From contig JASGIS010000001.1 in NCBI GenBank assembly GCA_047601745.1, positions 186,001-250,000 of the forward strand: a DNA stretch of 64,000 bases, read 5' to 3'. Within the stretch, counting starts at the first letter, position 1. Every line of letters starts with the position of its first letter. The translations under genes and the position numbers were made by a program. Under the pieces are notes generated by a model. It did not search any database. It saw only the letters and a program-made list of their open reading frames with translations, and was not told the origin of the DNA. This document shows positions 34,660 through 41,623 of this stretch, in pieces. The stretch is from JAKPAM01 sp047601745. Its GTDB lineage: Bacteria; Pseudomonadota; Gammaproteobacteria; Burkholderiales; Burkholderiaceae_E.

Positions 34660-34756
34660 GTCTAACAAGTCGCTGCAACGGACCGTTGACCAGGCCGCCC
34701 GCGCGCTGCCGCACGCAGCCGTCCGCGTCAACTGCTGCTGAGTTCCGGATTTAGGT
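34660..34756 (+). repeat. attC site 9 (97-bp family)
   Basis: GTCTAAC, AAGTCGCTGCAACGGACC, then GTCAACTGCTGCTGAGTTCC and TTTAGGT at 34750-34756. The first base of the right core is T instead of G. Confidence 0.82.
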
Positions 34757-34766
34757 CACACAGAAC

Positions 34767-35387
34767 ATGAGGCACATCATCGCTGGCATCCTCTTCGACA
34801 TCAATGGTGTGCTTGTTGCGCTCGACGGAGTGCCCTCCGTTGCAAAGCTACTCGGCGTCCAGCCCGACCACGATGCACTCCACGCAATGTGGCTCACGTC
34901 ACCGTCGGTCGTCGCACACGAAACCGGCAAGATTGATGCGGCGGCTTTCTCGGTCGGTGTGGTAAAGGAGTTGGGATTGCCGGTCACTCCCGAACACTTC
35001 CTGCGGGACTTCTGCGCCTGGCCAACAGGGCTCATGCCAGGCGCACTTCAACTGCTAGACGAGATTCCCGACAGCTATTCCGTAGCCGCACTCAGCAACA
35101 CGAGCGCGGTACATTGGGACAAGATCCAGGCGATGGGTTTGGCAGATCGCTTCGGCCAGACCTATCTGTCACACCAGATCGGTTGCTTGAAGCCAGGTAC
35201 CGAGGCCTTCCTGGTCGCGCTCGCAGGAATGAACCTCCCACCGTCCGATGTGCTATTCCTAGACGACAGCCGACGCAACGTCGAGGCGGCATCGCGGCTG
35301 GGAATGCATGCCCATCTGTGTCGTGGCCCCAAGGAAGCAAGGCATGTACTTGCAAAGTACGGCGTCGTATCCGATGGCGTGGCCTAA
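34767..35387 (+). CDS. HAD-superfamily hydrolase, cassette 10
   Basis: A 206-residue HAD phosphatase-like protein. Motif I reads ILFDINGVLV, with N in place of the second Asp of DxD, motif II ALSNTS, motif III GCLKPGTE and motif IV LFLDDSRRN. The altered motif I could change chemistry towards phosphonatase- or dehalogenase-like activity or reduce phosphatase activity. The gene ends within the next attC's left core. Confidence 0.85.
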   Translation: MRHIIAGILFDINGVLVALDGVPSVAKLLGVQPDHDALHAMWLTSPSVVAHETGKIDAAAFSVGVVKELGLPVTPEHFLRDFCAWPTGLMPGALQLLDEIPDSYSVAALSNTSAVHWDKIQAMGLADRFGQTYLSHQIGCLKPGTEAFLVALAGMNLPPSDVLFLDDSRRNVEAASRLGMHAHLCRGPKEARHVLAKYGVVSDGVA

Positions 35388-35390
35388 CCC
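35382..35390 (+). repeat. attC site 10, left core (split by an IS1111-type element)
   Basis: GCCTAACCC is the left core and first two spacer bases of an attC. The remaining part resumes after the insertion at 36892. Confidence 0.75.
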
Positions 35391-35407
35391 GGCTACAGGG
35401 ACTTCCC

Positions 35408-35713
35408 GGTAAGTCAACGATTTCGGTGCTGGCTGTTTTCGATATTCACCTTTTCTGTTTTCCATCAAGACATGGGCTCGGACTCGATGCAGCGCCACAG
35501 AGAACAGACTGCACATCTACAGGCGGCCTTGTTGCACTCGTGGTCGGTGCGGGCCCAGATACCAACCGCTCAGCAGGGCTCCATTCACTCGCCGCCGTCG
35601 CCGCCATTGGCTCGGCACAGGGTTAGTCGAGCTTGCCTGCTGCCGGTCTGACCTGTGTGATGCATCTTCGAGCGCATGTCTACGGGAAGAACTTGTATGT
35701 TGGCGTGGGCGTT
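35408..35713 (-). ncRNA. Putative bridge/seek RNA region of the IS1111-type element
   Basis: The noncoding end downstream of the transposase, where IS1111 elements encode their guide RNA. Read on the minus strand it contains CTAACCC (35626-35620), identical to the target just left of the element, then CGAGTGAAT (35591-35583), the complement of ATTCACTCG just right of it (36894-36902). A GCCG/CGGC stem lies between them. Further on, CCTGTAG (35523-35517) complements the element's own left end. This order fits target loop then donor loop. RNA expression is inferred. Confidence 0.6.
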
Positions 35714-36818
35714 TCAGACCGAGGCGGTGCCGCGTACTGCCGGCACGTCGCCAGGCTTGACCGAGACGTAGTTCGGGTCGAACGCCCGCCCCTTGGCCAG
35801 CAGCGCCCAGGCGATGCGCGCGTTCTTGTTGGCCAGCGCCACCACCGCCTTCTGCCAGCCCACGCGGGCCAGCAGTTGCACCAGCCATTGCGAGATCTTG
35901 TCCGTGCGTTTGTGCGCCGTCATGACGGCCGACTTCGCGCCCTGGATCAGCAGCGTGCGCAGATAGTCGTCGCCGCGCTTGGTGATGCGCCCGAGCACCG
36001 TCTTGCCGCCACTGGAGTTCTGCCGGGGCACCAGGCCCAGCCACGAGCCGAACTGCGCTCCGCTCTTGAACTGCTTGAAGTCACCCACCGTGGCGACCAG
36101 CGCCGAGGCGGTCACGGGGCCGATGCCGCTGAGCTGGGCGGCCATCCTGGCTTGCTCGTCGCTGCGCACGTGGGCCGTGATGCGCTCGTCGCAACTGGCC
36201 ATGTGGCACTCACTCCAGCTCGATCCAGTGCAGCCGGGCTTCCTGCAGCGCCAGGCGTGCGATACCCGGCAACTCGTTGCTCGCGTCTTCCAGCACGTCG
36301 GCCAGACCCTGGCGCAGCGCCCCGGGGCTTTGCGCGAAGACGATGCCGAACTCGGTGAGCAGGCCGCGGATGCGGTTGATGCAGGCGGTGCGGTCTTCCT
36401 TGTAGCCTTCGCGCAGCCGGTGGATGGCCAGCAGCGCCTGCTGGGCAGGCGTCTTCATCGGGACGAAGCGCATGTGCGGCCGGCCGGCGGCCTCGCAGAT
36501 GGCGGCAGCATCATTGGCATCGTTCTTGCCACCCTTGCCGGCCATGCGGTAGGGCGTGACGAAGTGGCCGGCGACCAGGCGCGCATCCAGGCCATAGCCG
36601 CGCAGCTTGCGCGCCCAGTGATGCGCGCCACCGCAAGCCTCCATCGCGACCACGCAGCCGGCGGGCAGTTGCACGCACCAGGCGGCGAACTTGTCAGCGG
36701 GCAGCGCCTTTGCGACGACCAGGCGGCCGGCCGCATTGACCGCATGGATCTGGATGACGCGCTTGGCCAGATCGACTCCAACTCGGGTAATCTCGTTCAG
36801 GGGCTTCCCCTTTCGCAT
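35714..36818 (-). pseudogene. IS110-family transposase, frameshifted
   Basis: The N-terminal part (36210-36818) has the DEDD RuvC-like domain: GVDLAKRVIQIHA, MEACGGAHHWARKL and GGKNDANDAAAI. The C-terminal part (35714-36202) is the Transposase_20 domain with GIGPVTASALVATVGD and SWLGLVPRQNSSGG carrying the catalytic Ser region. The two are in different frames, with a stop at 36210 (HWIELE then stop). A one-base change near 36215 best explains the break. Programmed recoding is not usual in this family. Confidence 0.85.
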
Positions 36819-36891
36819 GGCTGCAGATTGACGATTCGCACCATCAATCTTGGCGCCTCGGCGCCTTGGTCAGAAGGTGGGAAGTCCCTTC

Positions 36892-36937
36892 GTATTCACT
36901 CGAGTTGCCGTAGCAGCAGCCCAGCTCTACGTTATGC
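36892..36937 (+). repeat. attC site 10, right part
   Basis: It begins GTATTCACTCGAGTTGCC after the insertion and ends GTTATGC at 36931-36937. The inner arms pair poorly with the short left part, so the original attC may also have lost bases. Confidence 0.65.
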
Positions 36938-36958
36938 CACTCTGCTAACCTTGTCGGC

Positions 36959-37045
36959 ACGCCAACGAAAGTTCAGGAACCGATTCGACTGTTGGAGCAA
37001 GACGGGTGGAAATTCGTTGCGACGAGGGATAGCCATCGCTGGTGA
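36959..37045 (+). pseudogene. hicA toxin remnant, cassette 11
   Basis: The frame reads PTKVQEPIRLLEQDGWKFVA then TRDSHRW and stops. This is the N-terminal third of a HicA-type mRNA interferase, up to the catalytic His region. The expected ATG is ACG, and the C-terminal half is missing where the reading runs straight into hicB. It is a dead toxin. Confidence 0.7.
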
Positions 37046-37223
37046 CAACTTCTCCGCTTACGTCCCAGATCTGCCGGGATGCATTGCCACTGGAGCGACT
37101 TTGGTGGAGGTTGAGACGAATATTCAGAAAGCGATCGAATTCCACATCGATGGCCTGGAGGAGGACGGCGAACAAGTTCCTCCACCGAACAGCCAGGTGG
37201 AGTACGTGGAGGTCGAGACATAA
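37017..37223 (+). pseudogene. hicB antitoxin, probably N-terminally trimmed
   Basis: The frame gives IAIAGDNFSAYVPDLPGC then AIEFHIDGLEEDGEQVPPP, the classic HicB fold, ending at the next attC. Only a TTG at 37017 is available as a start, and it overlaps the hicA remnant, so a deletion joined hicA codon 30 or so to the first codons of hicB. About 68 residues remain, close to full length, so a functional solo antitoxin is possible. Confidence 0.7.
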
Positions 37224-37314
37224 CTGGTCGCTGCAGCGGACATTTGGCCCGTCCCCACGTTCGCTGCCGCGAACGCACGGCCGCGTCAAATGCCGCCGAG
37301 CCGAATCGTTAGGC
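37218..37314 (+). repeat. attC site 11 (97-bp family)
   Basis: ACATAAC, TGGTCGCTGCAGCGGACATT, then GTCAAATGCCGCCGAGCCG and GTTAGGC at 37308-37314. It is nearly identical to the reconstructed site 4. Confidence 0.9.
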
Positions 37315-37330
37315 CCCGAAAGGAAACATC

Positions 37331-37645
37331 ATGGCACTTCAAGATCAGCCCGCTTACATCATCAAAATGCGCGCCAAACCGGGCTTGGGCGACAAGCTTT
37401 TTCAACTGGCTACCGCCGGAATGACGAAGTCGGGAGCATCCGACCGATTCATCCTTGCACGTGAGGACGAAGACCCAGACATCCTTTGGAACATCGAAGT
37501 CTTCAAATCCGACGAAGCTAAAGCCAACTATGAGAACAGCCCGCTCGCTGACGAACTCCGCGATGAGATCATCAGCCTTTTGGCCGAACCACCCATGCGA
37601 ATCCCAGTTCATCCATATTCCGCCCTACCCATCAACGATTCCTAA
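37331..37645 (+). CDS. ABM-domain (antibiotic biosynthesis monooxygenase-like) protein, cassette 12
   Basis: A 104-residue dimeric alpha/beta-barrel-type protein. YIIKMRAKPGLGDKLFQLA, DRFILAREDEDPDILWNIEV and SDEAKANYENSPLADELRDE follow the ABM/YgiN pattern of quinol monooxygenases. No cofactor is needed by relatives. AGGAAA precedes the ATG, and the gene fills its cassette. Confidence 0.82.
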   Translation: MALQDQPAYIIKMRAKPGLGDKLFQLATAGMTKSGASDRFILAREDEDPDILWNIEVFKSDEAKANYENSPLADELRDEIISLLAEPPMRIPVHPYSALPINDS

Positions 37646-37699
37646 CAATTCGTTAAAATCGACGTTGCTTCGCAGCGTGGCTTAATTCAGGCGTTAGGT
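37640..37699 (+). repeat. attC site 12 (60-bp family)
   Basis: TCCTAAC, AATTCGTTAAAATCGACGTT, then GTGGCTTAATTCAGGC and GTTAGGT at 37693-37699. Confidence 0.9.
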
Positions 37700-37707
37700 G
37701 TCGCTTC

Positions 37708-38505
37708 ATGAAGAACGCGCAAGCGCTGATTGACGTCAAGATTCCGCAGGAGCCGCGGGTGCCGGTGATCGCCACCCTACCGCATAGCGGAAGATACGTT
37801 CCACCCACCATCGCAGCCCGCATGCTCCCAAGGCATGCCAAGTGGCTCAAGAACACCGACTGGTACCTCAATGAACTCTACTCGTTCCTGCCTGAAATCG
37901 GTGTGACCACCATAGCCGCCACTCATAGTCGCTATGTTGTCGACGTGAATAGAGATCCCGCTTCGGCCGGGCCAGGTGAGTGGTTCAAATCGGCCGTTAC
38001 TCTGTTCACGGACATGGGCGATCCGGTCTATTCAGAGCCTCCAACCGAGATGGAGGCGAAGACGAGAGTAAGTCAATACCACGCGCCTTACCACCAAGTG
38101 GTGCGAGAGCAATTGCAATCGGTGTTGTCGATACATGGCAGGGTGCTGCTATTGGACCTTCATTCGTTTATGGGCCCGACCACGCATGATGTCTGCTTGG
38201 GCAACCTGCAAGGAGCGACGACAACGAAAAGGACGTTCGAAACTTTCTCTGCTGCCTTTCGAGCAGGAGGCTTCGACGTCGGCGAGAATATGCCGTTTCT
38301 CGGCGGTTACATCGTTCGAGAATACCAACGCCCTCCTGCAGTGCAGTCACTGCTCGTTGAGCTAAGGTATACAAACTATATGGATTGCACCTTCATCGAC
38401 GATCCCCGACCACCATCTCTCGATCCGCGTCGACTCACAGATGCAGCTCTCCGCGTCCGCAGCGTCCTGGAGAAGGTTTTGTGTCAGCTACCCGTCGACG
38501 TCTAA
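37708..38505 (+). CDS. N-formylglutamate amidohydrolase-like protein, cassette 13
   Basis: A 265-residue FGase-family zinc hydrolase. PHSGRYVPP holds a metal-ligand His, RYVVDVNRDP an active-site Arg/Asn/Asp set, and LLLDLHSFMG a second ligand region. In chromosomal histidine degradation the enzyme (HutG-type) releases formate from N-formylglutamate. Here it is an isolated cassette and could act on N-formyl amino acids or peptides. Confidence 0.88.
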   Translation: MKNAQALIDVKIPQEPRVPVIATLPHSGRYVPPTIAARMLPRHAKWLKNTDWYLNELYSFLPEIGVTTIAATHSRYVVDVNRDPASAGPGEWFKSAVTLFTDMGDPVYSEPPTEMEAKTRVSQYHAPYHQVVREQLQSVLSIHGRVLLLDLHSFMGPTTHDVCLGNLQGATTTKRTFETFSAAFRAGGFDVGENMPFLGGYIVREYQRPPAVQSLLVELRYTNYMDCTFIDDPRPPSLDPRRLTDAALRVRSVLEKVLCQLPVDV

Positions 38506-38584
38506 CCCTCCCATCGAGCACATATCCGCAGGCGGGCGTCGCCCACTTGCGGCCGCTGCTCATGTCAAATGTCAGCCGTTTATA
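38500..38584 (+). repeat. attC-like site 13a
   Basis: It begins GTCTAAC over the amidohydrolase stop, has inner arms CCGCAGGCGGGC/GCCCACTTGCGG and GAGCA/TGCTC, and ends GTTTATA, which departs from GTTRRRY. Confidence 0.6.
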
Positions 38585-38676
38585 GGGAATTCCATTAACG
38601 GACAGTCGACCCGGCCGTCTGCGCGCCGCCGCACGCAGCCGTCCGCGTCAACTGCCGCTGAGCTCCGGAGTCAGGG
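38585..38676 (+). repeat. attC-like site 13b (truncated 97-bp family)
   Basis: It lacks the usual left core, but from AACGGACAGTCGACCCG onward it matches the 97-bp family through CGTCAACTGCCGCTGAGCTCC to GTCAGGG at 38670. Directly abutting 13a with no gene between, it looks like the scar of a deleted cassette. Confidence 0.7.
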
Positions 38677-38684
38677 ACCACGAG

Positions 38685-39098
38685 ATGCAGATGCGCATCA
38701 TTGCAATCGATCGAGACGAAGGCGGCGCAGTGTCTCTGCAGTCCGGCGATATTGTGCTGCGCGCAATGGACTGCCTCGGCTACGTCAGCGAACCATACCC
38801 CGAGGTAGGGGACACCATTGACGTCGAGTTCTCCTGCCTACACGGGGAAGAGCAGGCATGGGAGCAGATCTTCGGGTCAAACCCGGACCGGTTGCGACAA
38901 CTAGTTCCCACAGGCCTCTGGTCCTACCAGGCGTTCGGTGAGATCGTCAGCCTCGGCGACAGTGGAGACGAGCCGCAGGTTGCATGTGGGGTTGTGGAAC
39001 TGCCTCTCCCTGTTCGCACATCGGACCCGAGATGCTTGGGTGAGTTTGTGTCCTTCAGCGTGGCACGGCTCGACGCGTGGCGAAAACGTGGCGCCTGA
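38685..39098 (+). CDS. Hypothetical protein, cassette 14
   Basis: A 137-residue soluble, acidic, beta-rich protein (VSLQSGDIVLRAMDCLGYVS, GDTIDVEFSCLHGEEQAWEQ). It contains three cysteines in the first two thirds and one more near residue 101, without a metal-binding spacing. No family was recognised. The stop lies in the left core of the next attC. Confidence 0.65.
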   Translation: MQMRIIAIDRDEGGAVSLQSGDIVLRAMDCLGYVSEPYPEVGDTIDVEFSCLHGEEQAWEQIFGSNPDRLRQLVPTGLWSYQAFGEIVSLGDSGDEPQVACGVVELPLPVRTSDPRCLGEFVSFSVARLDAWRKRGA

Positions 39099-39203
39099 CC
39101 TCTTCATCGAGCAGACAGCCGACGGCAAGCCACGCTACAGTAGCTACGCACTGTTGCCTCCGCGCGGCCTGCCGTCGGCCGCCGCTCGTGTCGCACGTTA
39201 GAC
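39093..39203 (+). repeat. attC site 14 (111 bp)
   Basis: GCCTGAC at the end of the preceding gene and GTTAGAC at 39197-39203. Inner arms include GCCGACGGCAAGCC and GGCCTGCCGTCGGC. Its sequence differs from the two main families. Confidence 0.78.
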
Positions 39204-39207
39204 CTCT

Positions 39208-39534
39208 ATGACAGACCACCGCACTCAACTAGCAGAGCTGGCAACCAATCTCGCAGAACTTGTCGGGATTCTTCAGCACGATCCCAGTTGCCAATGGACG
39301 CGCCATTTCGAGTTATGCCTTGCCAGCATCGAGTTGCTAGCGGCAGGAAACCCTAGTCAGAGCGAAATTAACGAGCTGTCCGGTTCTGTCATGCATGTAT
39401 TTGGCGGCATGGGCAGCTTCAACGACTATGCTCCGTGGCAAAACGGCCGCACAATTCCCGGCATGGAGGCGCTCACCGACGCTTCCGCCAAGGTGTACCA
39501 ATCGGCTCTCTCCCTACGTGTGGTCGAGGCCTAA
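39208..39534 (+). CDS. Hypothetical protein, cassette 15
   Basis: A 108-residue mostly helical protein (LAELATNLAELVGILQHDPS) with a central glycine-rich VFGGMGSFNDYAPWQNG segment that resembles a conserved family of small cassette proteins of unknown function. The start is 4 bases after the attC core. There is no membrane segment. Confidence 0.68.
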   Translation: MTDHRTQLAELATNLAELVGILQHDPSCQWTRHFELCLASIELLAAGNPSQSEINELSGSVMHVFGGMGSFNDYAPWQNGRTIPGMEALTDASAKVYQSALSLRVVEA

Positions 39535-39588
39535 GAATTCATTCAAGCCGACGTTGCTTCGCCATGCGGTTTAATTCAGGCGTTGGGC
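39529..39588 (+). repeat. attC site 15 (60-bp family)
   Basis: GCCTAAG, AATTCATTCAAGCCGACGTT, then GCGGTTTAATTCAGGC and GTTGGGC at 39582-39588. The left core ends in G rather than C. Confidence 0.88.
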
Positions 39589-39609
39589 GTCACAGAAAAT
39601 GAGGTCAGC

Positions 39610-40014
39610 ATGTCGATCGACGAAGAGCAAATCCGTACGCTTGTCCAAACGTGGCAGACCGCGACCAGCGCGGGCGATGTCGACACCGTTCTGGATCTCA
39701 TGACAGACGATGTCGTCTTTCTCGTTCCTGGCCGGCCGCCCATGCGAAAGGCAGAGTTCGCGGCGCTATCTCGGGTACCGGATGGCAGCCCTCGCCCGAA
39801 GTTCGAGAGCACGTCGGAGATTCAGGAAATTCATGTCTCGGGAGACATGGCTTACTTATGGACCAAACTCTCCGTCACCGTGACGCCACCAGGGGCGAGC
39901 CAGTCTGACGAGCGTGCGGGGTACACGCTTACAGTCTTTCGCCGCGTCGGAGGTAAGTGGCTGCTGGCGAGAGATGCAAACCTCTTGTCGCCAATCCAGC
40001 GTCGGGGCACGTGA
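39610..40014 (+). CDS. SnoaL/NTF2-like protein (SgcJ/EcaC-type), cassette 16
   Basis: A 134-residue cone-shaped NTF2-like fold protein: QIRTLVQTWQTATSAGDVDT, LDLMTDDVVFLVPGRPPM and a terminal strand RRVGGKWLLARDANLL. Relatives include small isomerases, cyclases and binding proteins. There are no decisive catalytic residues. The ATG at 39610 is preferred over an upstream GTG inside the attC. Confidence 0.82.
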   Translation: MSIDEEQIRTLVQTWQTATSAGDVDTVLDLMTDDVVFLVPGRPPMRKAEFAALSRVPDGSPRPKFESTSEIQEIHVSGDMAYLWTKLSVTVTPPGASQSDERAGYTLTVFRRVGGKWLLARDANLLSPIQRRGT

Positions 40015-40015
40015 C

Positions 40016-40112
40016 GCCCGACTGGGCGCTGGAACGGACATTTTCCCCGACCGCCGGCTTGCTGCCGCAAGCCGCCGTCTGCCGCGAATTCCGGCCACCT
40101 CAGTCGTTAGCG
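40016..40112 (+). repeat. attC site 16 (97-bp family)
   Basis: GCCCGAC, TGGGCGCTGGAACGGACATT, then CTGCCGCGAATTCCGGCCAC and GTTAGCG at 40106-40112. This copy is more diverged than sites 1, 6, 9 and 11. Confidence 0.75.
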
Positions 40113-40134
40113 ACCCACTCGAAGTCGATCTCGC

Positions 40135-40572
40135 ATGAAACTAATCGCTGCCGTAAAAGAAGCATGGGGATGGACCGGCCTCGAGCCTGACCAGATCGTT
40201 GGCGACAACGACTTCGGCAACCTGATGGTCAAAGACCAGGCCGGCCGCTATTGGCGCCTTTGCCCGGAGGATCTCTACTGCAAGGTCATTGCGCATTCCA
40301 GAGCCGAACTCGATCGACTTTCGCAAGATCAGGAGTTTCTGCGGCATTGGTACATGAGCGAGTTGGTACAGGAGGCGCGTGATCGCCTCGGCCCTCTTCG
40401 CCCTGGCTTCAAGTACTGTCTGAGAGTTCCCGGAACGCTTGGTGGAGCGTACGGAGGTAGTAACCTCGCCATCATCTCACTCGGCGGTCTCATTTCTGCT
40501 TCTGGCCATATCGCCCGGCAAATCGATGGCTTACCAGATGGTGCACAGGTCAAGCTCAACATCGTTGACTAG
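40135..40572 (+). CDS. Tdi1-type immunity domain protein (DUF1851), cassette 17
   Basis: A 145-residue protein opening AVKEAWGWTGLEPDQIVGDN and GNLMVKDQAGRYWRLCPEDL, the pattern of T6SS immunity protein Tdi1/DUF1851. Tdi1 protects against a DNase-type type VI effector. No effector gene or T6SS gene is present here, so as an orphan cassette it would act as acquired immunity. Function is inferred from similarity recalled by eye. Confidence 0.72.
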   Translation: MKLIAAVKEAWGWTGLEPDQIVGDNDFGNLMVKDQAGRYWRLCPEDLYCKVIAHSRAELDRLSQDQEFLRHWYMSELVQEARDRLGPLRPGFKYCLRVPGTLGGAYGGSNLAIISLGGLISASGHIARQIDGLPDGAQVKLNIVD

Positions 40573-40573
40573 C

Positions 40574-40632
40574 GCATCGGGCAATCATGCAAGCCGACTT
40601 CGCTTCGCGGCTTCACTCAAGCCGATTCAGCC
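40574..40632 (+). repeat. attC-like site 17, degenerate terminal site
   Basis: CAATCATGCAAGCCGACTTC and GCTTCACTCAAGCCGATTCAG resemble the arms of the 60-bp family, but neither core motif is intact. It marks the right end of the array. Confidence 0.6.
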
Positions 40633-40635
40633 AGT

Positions 40636-40761
40636 TCAACCGCCGCTGGAACGACTGCGCTTGGTCACGATCTGCGGTCCTTCGGACAGACATCGCTCCA
40701 AGAACTCACTGAACCGCGCCTTGGCGTCTTGGACAGGCCACACTTGCACGGGCCATCTCAT
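40636..40761 (-). pseudogene. Phd/YefM-type antitoxin, truncated by the array border
   Basis: The minus-strand frame gives WPVQDAKARFSEFLERCLSE then GPQIVTKRS and ends SRSSGG with a stop, 41 residues in all. The first 36 residues match Phd/YefM antitoxins, which normally continue for 40 more residues. The break point is at the last attC-like site, so array acquisition or deletion removed the C-terminal half and any toxin gene. Confidence 0.72.
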
Positions 40762-40842
40762 AAGACTAGAGTCCTGAACAGCCCAATACGAACGTACTTC
40801 TACCTCGTTCCCGCACGTCGTCGCAACCGCAGATCTGATGCC

Positions 40843-41298
40843 ATGAGCATTTCCTCCCCGGCGTTCGTACAACTCATCCTGCGCGTTCAAGATCCGCCGC
40901 CAGGGGTCACGTTCGCCGTACAACGCGGCCGCTCTGAACTGCTCACGCCGTTCGCGGTGGAATCGGGCTCTCCGTGTTTTGCTTTTACCCTCAAGCTCGG
41001 CCGCCCACTTGCCGGCGGTGGTGCCAACTTCCTCGGAGAGTTCGCACAGGGTACGCCCACGGACCGTTTCGTCTACCTGAACTCCGGCATTCGCGCCGGG
41101 CAGGCTTCGTCGTGCTGGGATCGCAGGGCCAAGCTCAAACTCGCGAACATCCCTGATCCCTTGCTCGCTGCCGCGGCAGGACAGCCGGACCGGGCCATTC
41201 TGGCCACCGTGTCGGGTACCGCGTCGGACGGCGGCCCCATTTGCGCGACCGTCCCGGCCGATGCAGTGACGTGGGCTCTCAGCGAACGTCCGACCTGA
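40843..41298 (+). CDS. DUF5990 family protein
   Basis: A 151-residue protein with VQLILRVQDPPPGVTFAVQR, GGANFLGEFAQGTPTDRFVY and the terminal SGTASDGGPICATVPADA, which I recognise as the DUF5990 pattern. Function is unknown. It is the first core-like gene to the right of the array, and GC content rises here. No clear ribosome site is seen, so the start is provisional. Confidence 0.75.
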   Translation: MSISSPAFVQLILRVQDPPPGVTFAVQRGRSELLTPFAVESGSPCFAFTLKLGRPLAGGGANFLGEFAQGTPTDRFVYLNSGIRAGQASSCWDRRAKLKLANIPDPLLAAAAGQPDRAILATVSGTASDGGPICATVPADAVTWALSERPT

Positions 41299-41475
41299 GC
41301 TTTCGCTCTGGCCGTGCGCGTCTCGGCCGACGGCATGGTCACGGACGGCGGCTATCCGCAGGCCCACCGCTCGACGGCGGCTTCACCATGTCCGATCTCT
41401 GTCCTTACCGGACGTCGAGCTCATGCCCTGGCCCTTCCGTCGAGCCCCCGGAGCAGGCCGACCGATATCCGGCAC
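41299..41475. other. Gene-free spacer upstream of the SoxYZ-like operon
   Basis: Together with 41476-41623 this is a gap of 325 bp. No gene is supported. An imperfect dyad TGTCCTTACCGGACG is present at about 41399-41413, weakly like the 17-bp repeats described elsewhere in the island. Confidence 0.4.
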
Positions 41476-41491
41476 CGGTACGGATATTGCA
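41476..41491 (+). promoter_or_regulatory. Candidate sigma-54 promoter of the SoxYZ-like operon
   Basis: CGGTACGGATATTGCA has GG and GC ten bases apart, as required for -24/-12 elements, with a good TTGCA -12 part. It lies 132 bp before the ATG. No convincing activator site was found upstream. Confidence 0.45.
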
Positions 41492-41623
41492 GTAGTTCGA
41501 TTTTCGTATCACCGTATCCAACTCCGTGACGCACGGAATCATGTGGGACGACATCGTCGAATGAGCGATCCGGCCAGCCCGATCGGCGCGCCGTTTTCTC
41601 GTTGGATGCAAAAGGAGACAGGA

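Larger units (their letters stand above)
35391..36891 (-). mobile_element. IS110-family element, IS1111 group, inserted in an attC
   Basis: An element of about 1.5 kb with subterminal inverted repeats GGGACTTCCC (35398-35407) and GGGAAGTCCC (36879-36888), the hallmark of the IS1111 group, and no obvious target duplication. Exact ends are inferred from the repeat offsets and the guide matches and could be off by a few bases. The transposase gene is frameshifted. The IS1111-attC group is known to target attC sites, and this copy fits that group. Confidence 0.85.
25779..40632 (+). other. Integron cassette array lacking an integrase (CALIN type)
   Basis: About 17 cassettes lie between repeated attC-type sites. 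Each site begins RYYYAAC and ends GTTRRRY with an imperfect palindrome between. Two dominant attC families occur: about 97 bp (GGTCGCTGCAACGGAC type) and 60 bp (CAATTCATTCAAGCCGAC type). Almost all genes are short, on the plus strand and lower in GC than the flanks. No intI-like tyrosine recombinase is encoded anywhere in the window, so the array is either a remnant or served in trans. Confidence 0.9.

Noticed and set aside
35620..35626. GTTAGTC at 35622 as an attC right core
   Set aside because: No paired left core or palindrome is present. The bases fit better as part of the guide region of the IS1111-type element.
25475..40842. Integron integrase gene
   Set aside because: No frame on either strand shows tyrosine-recombinase boxes or the IntI patch. 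The only recombinases are the IS3 and IS110 transposases.
40636..41367. A full-length minus-strand gene of 243 codons
   Set aside because: Only the last 41 codons resemble a protein family (Phd). The rest is the shadow of the DUF5990 gene.
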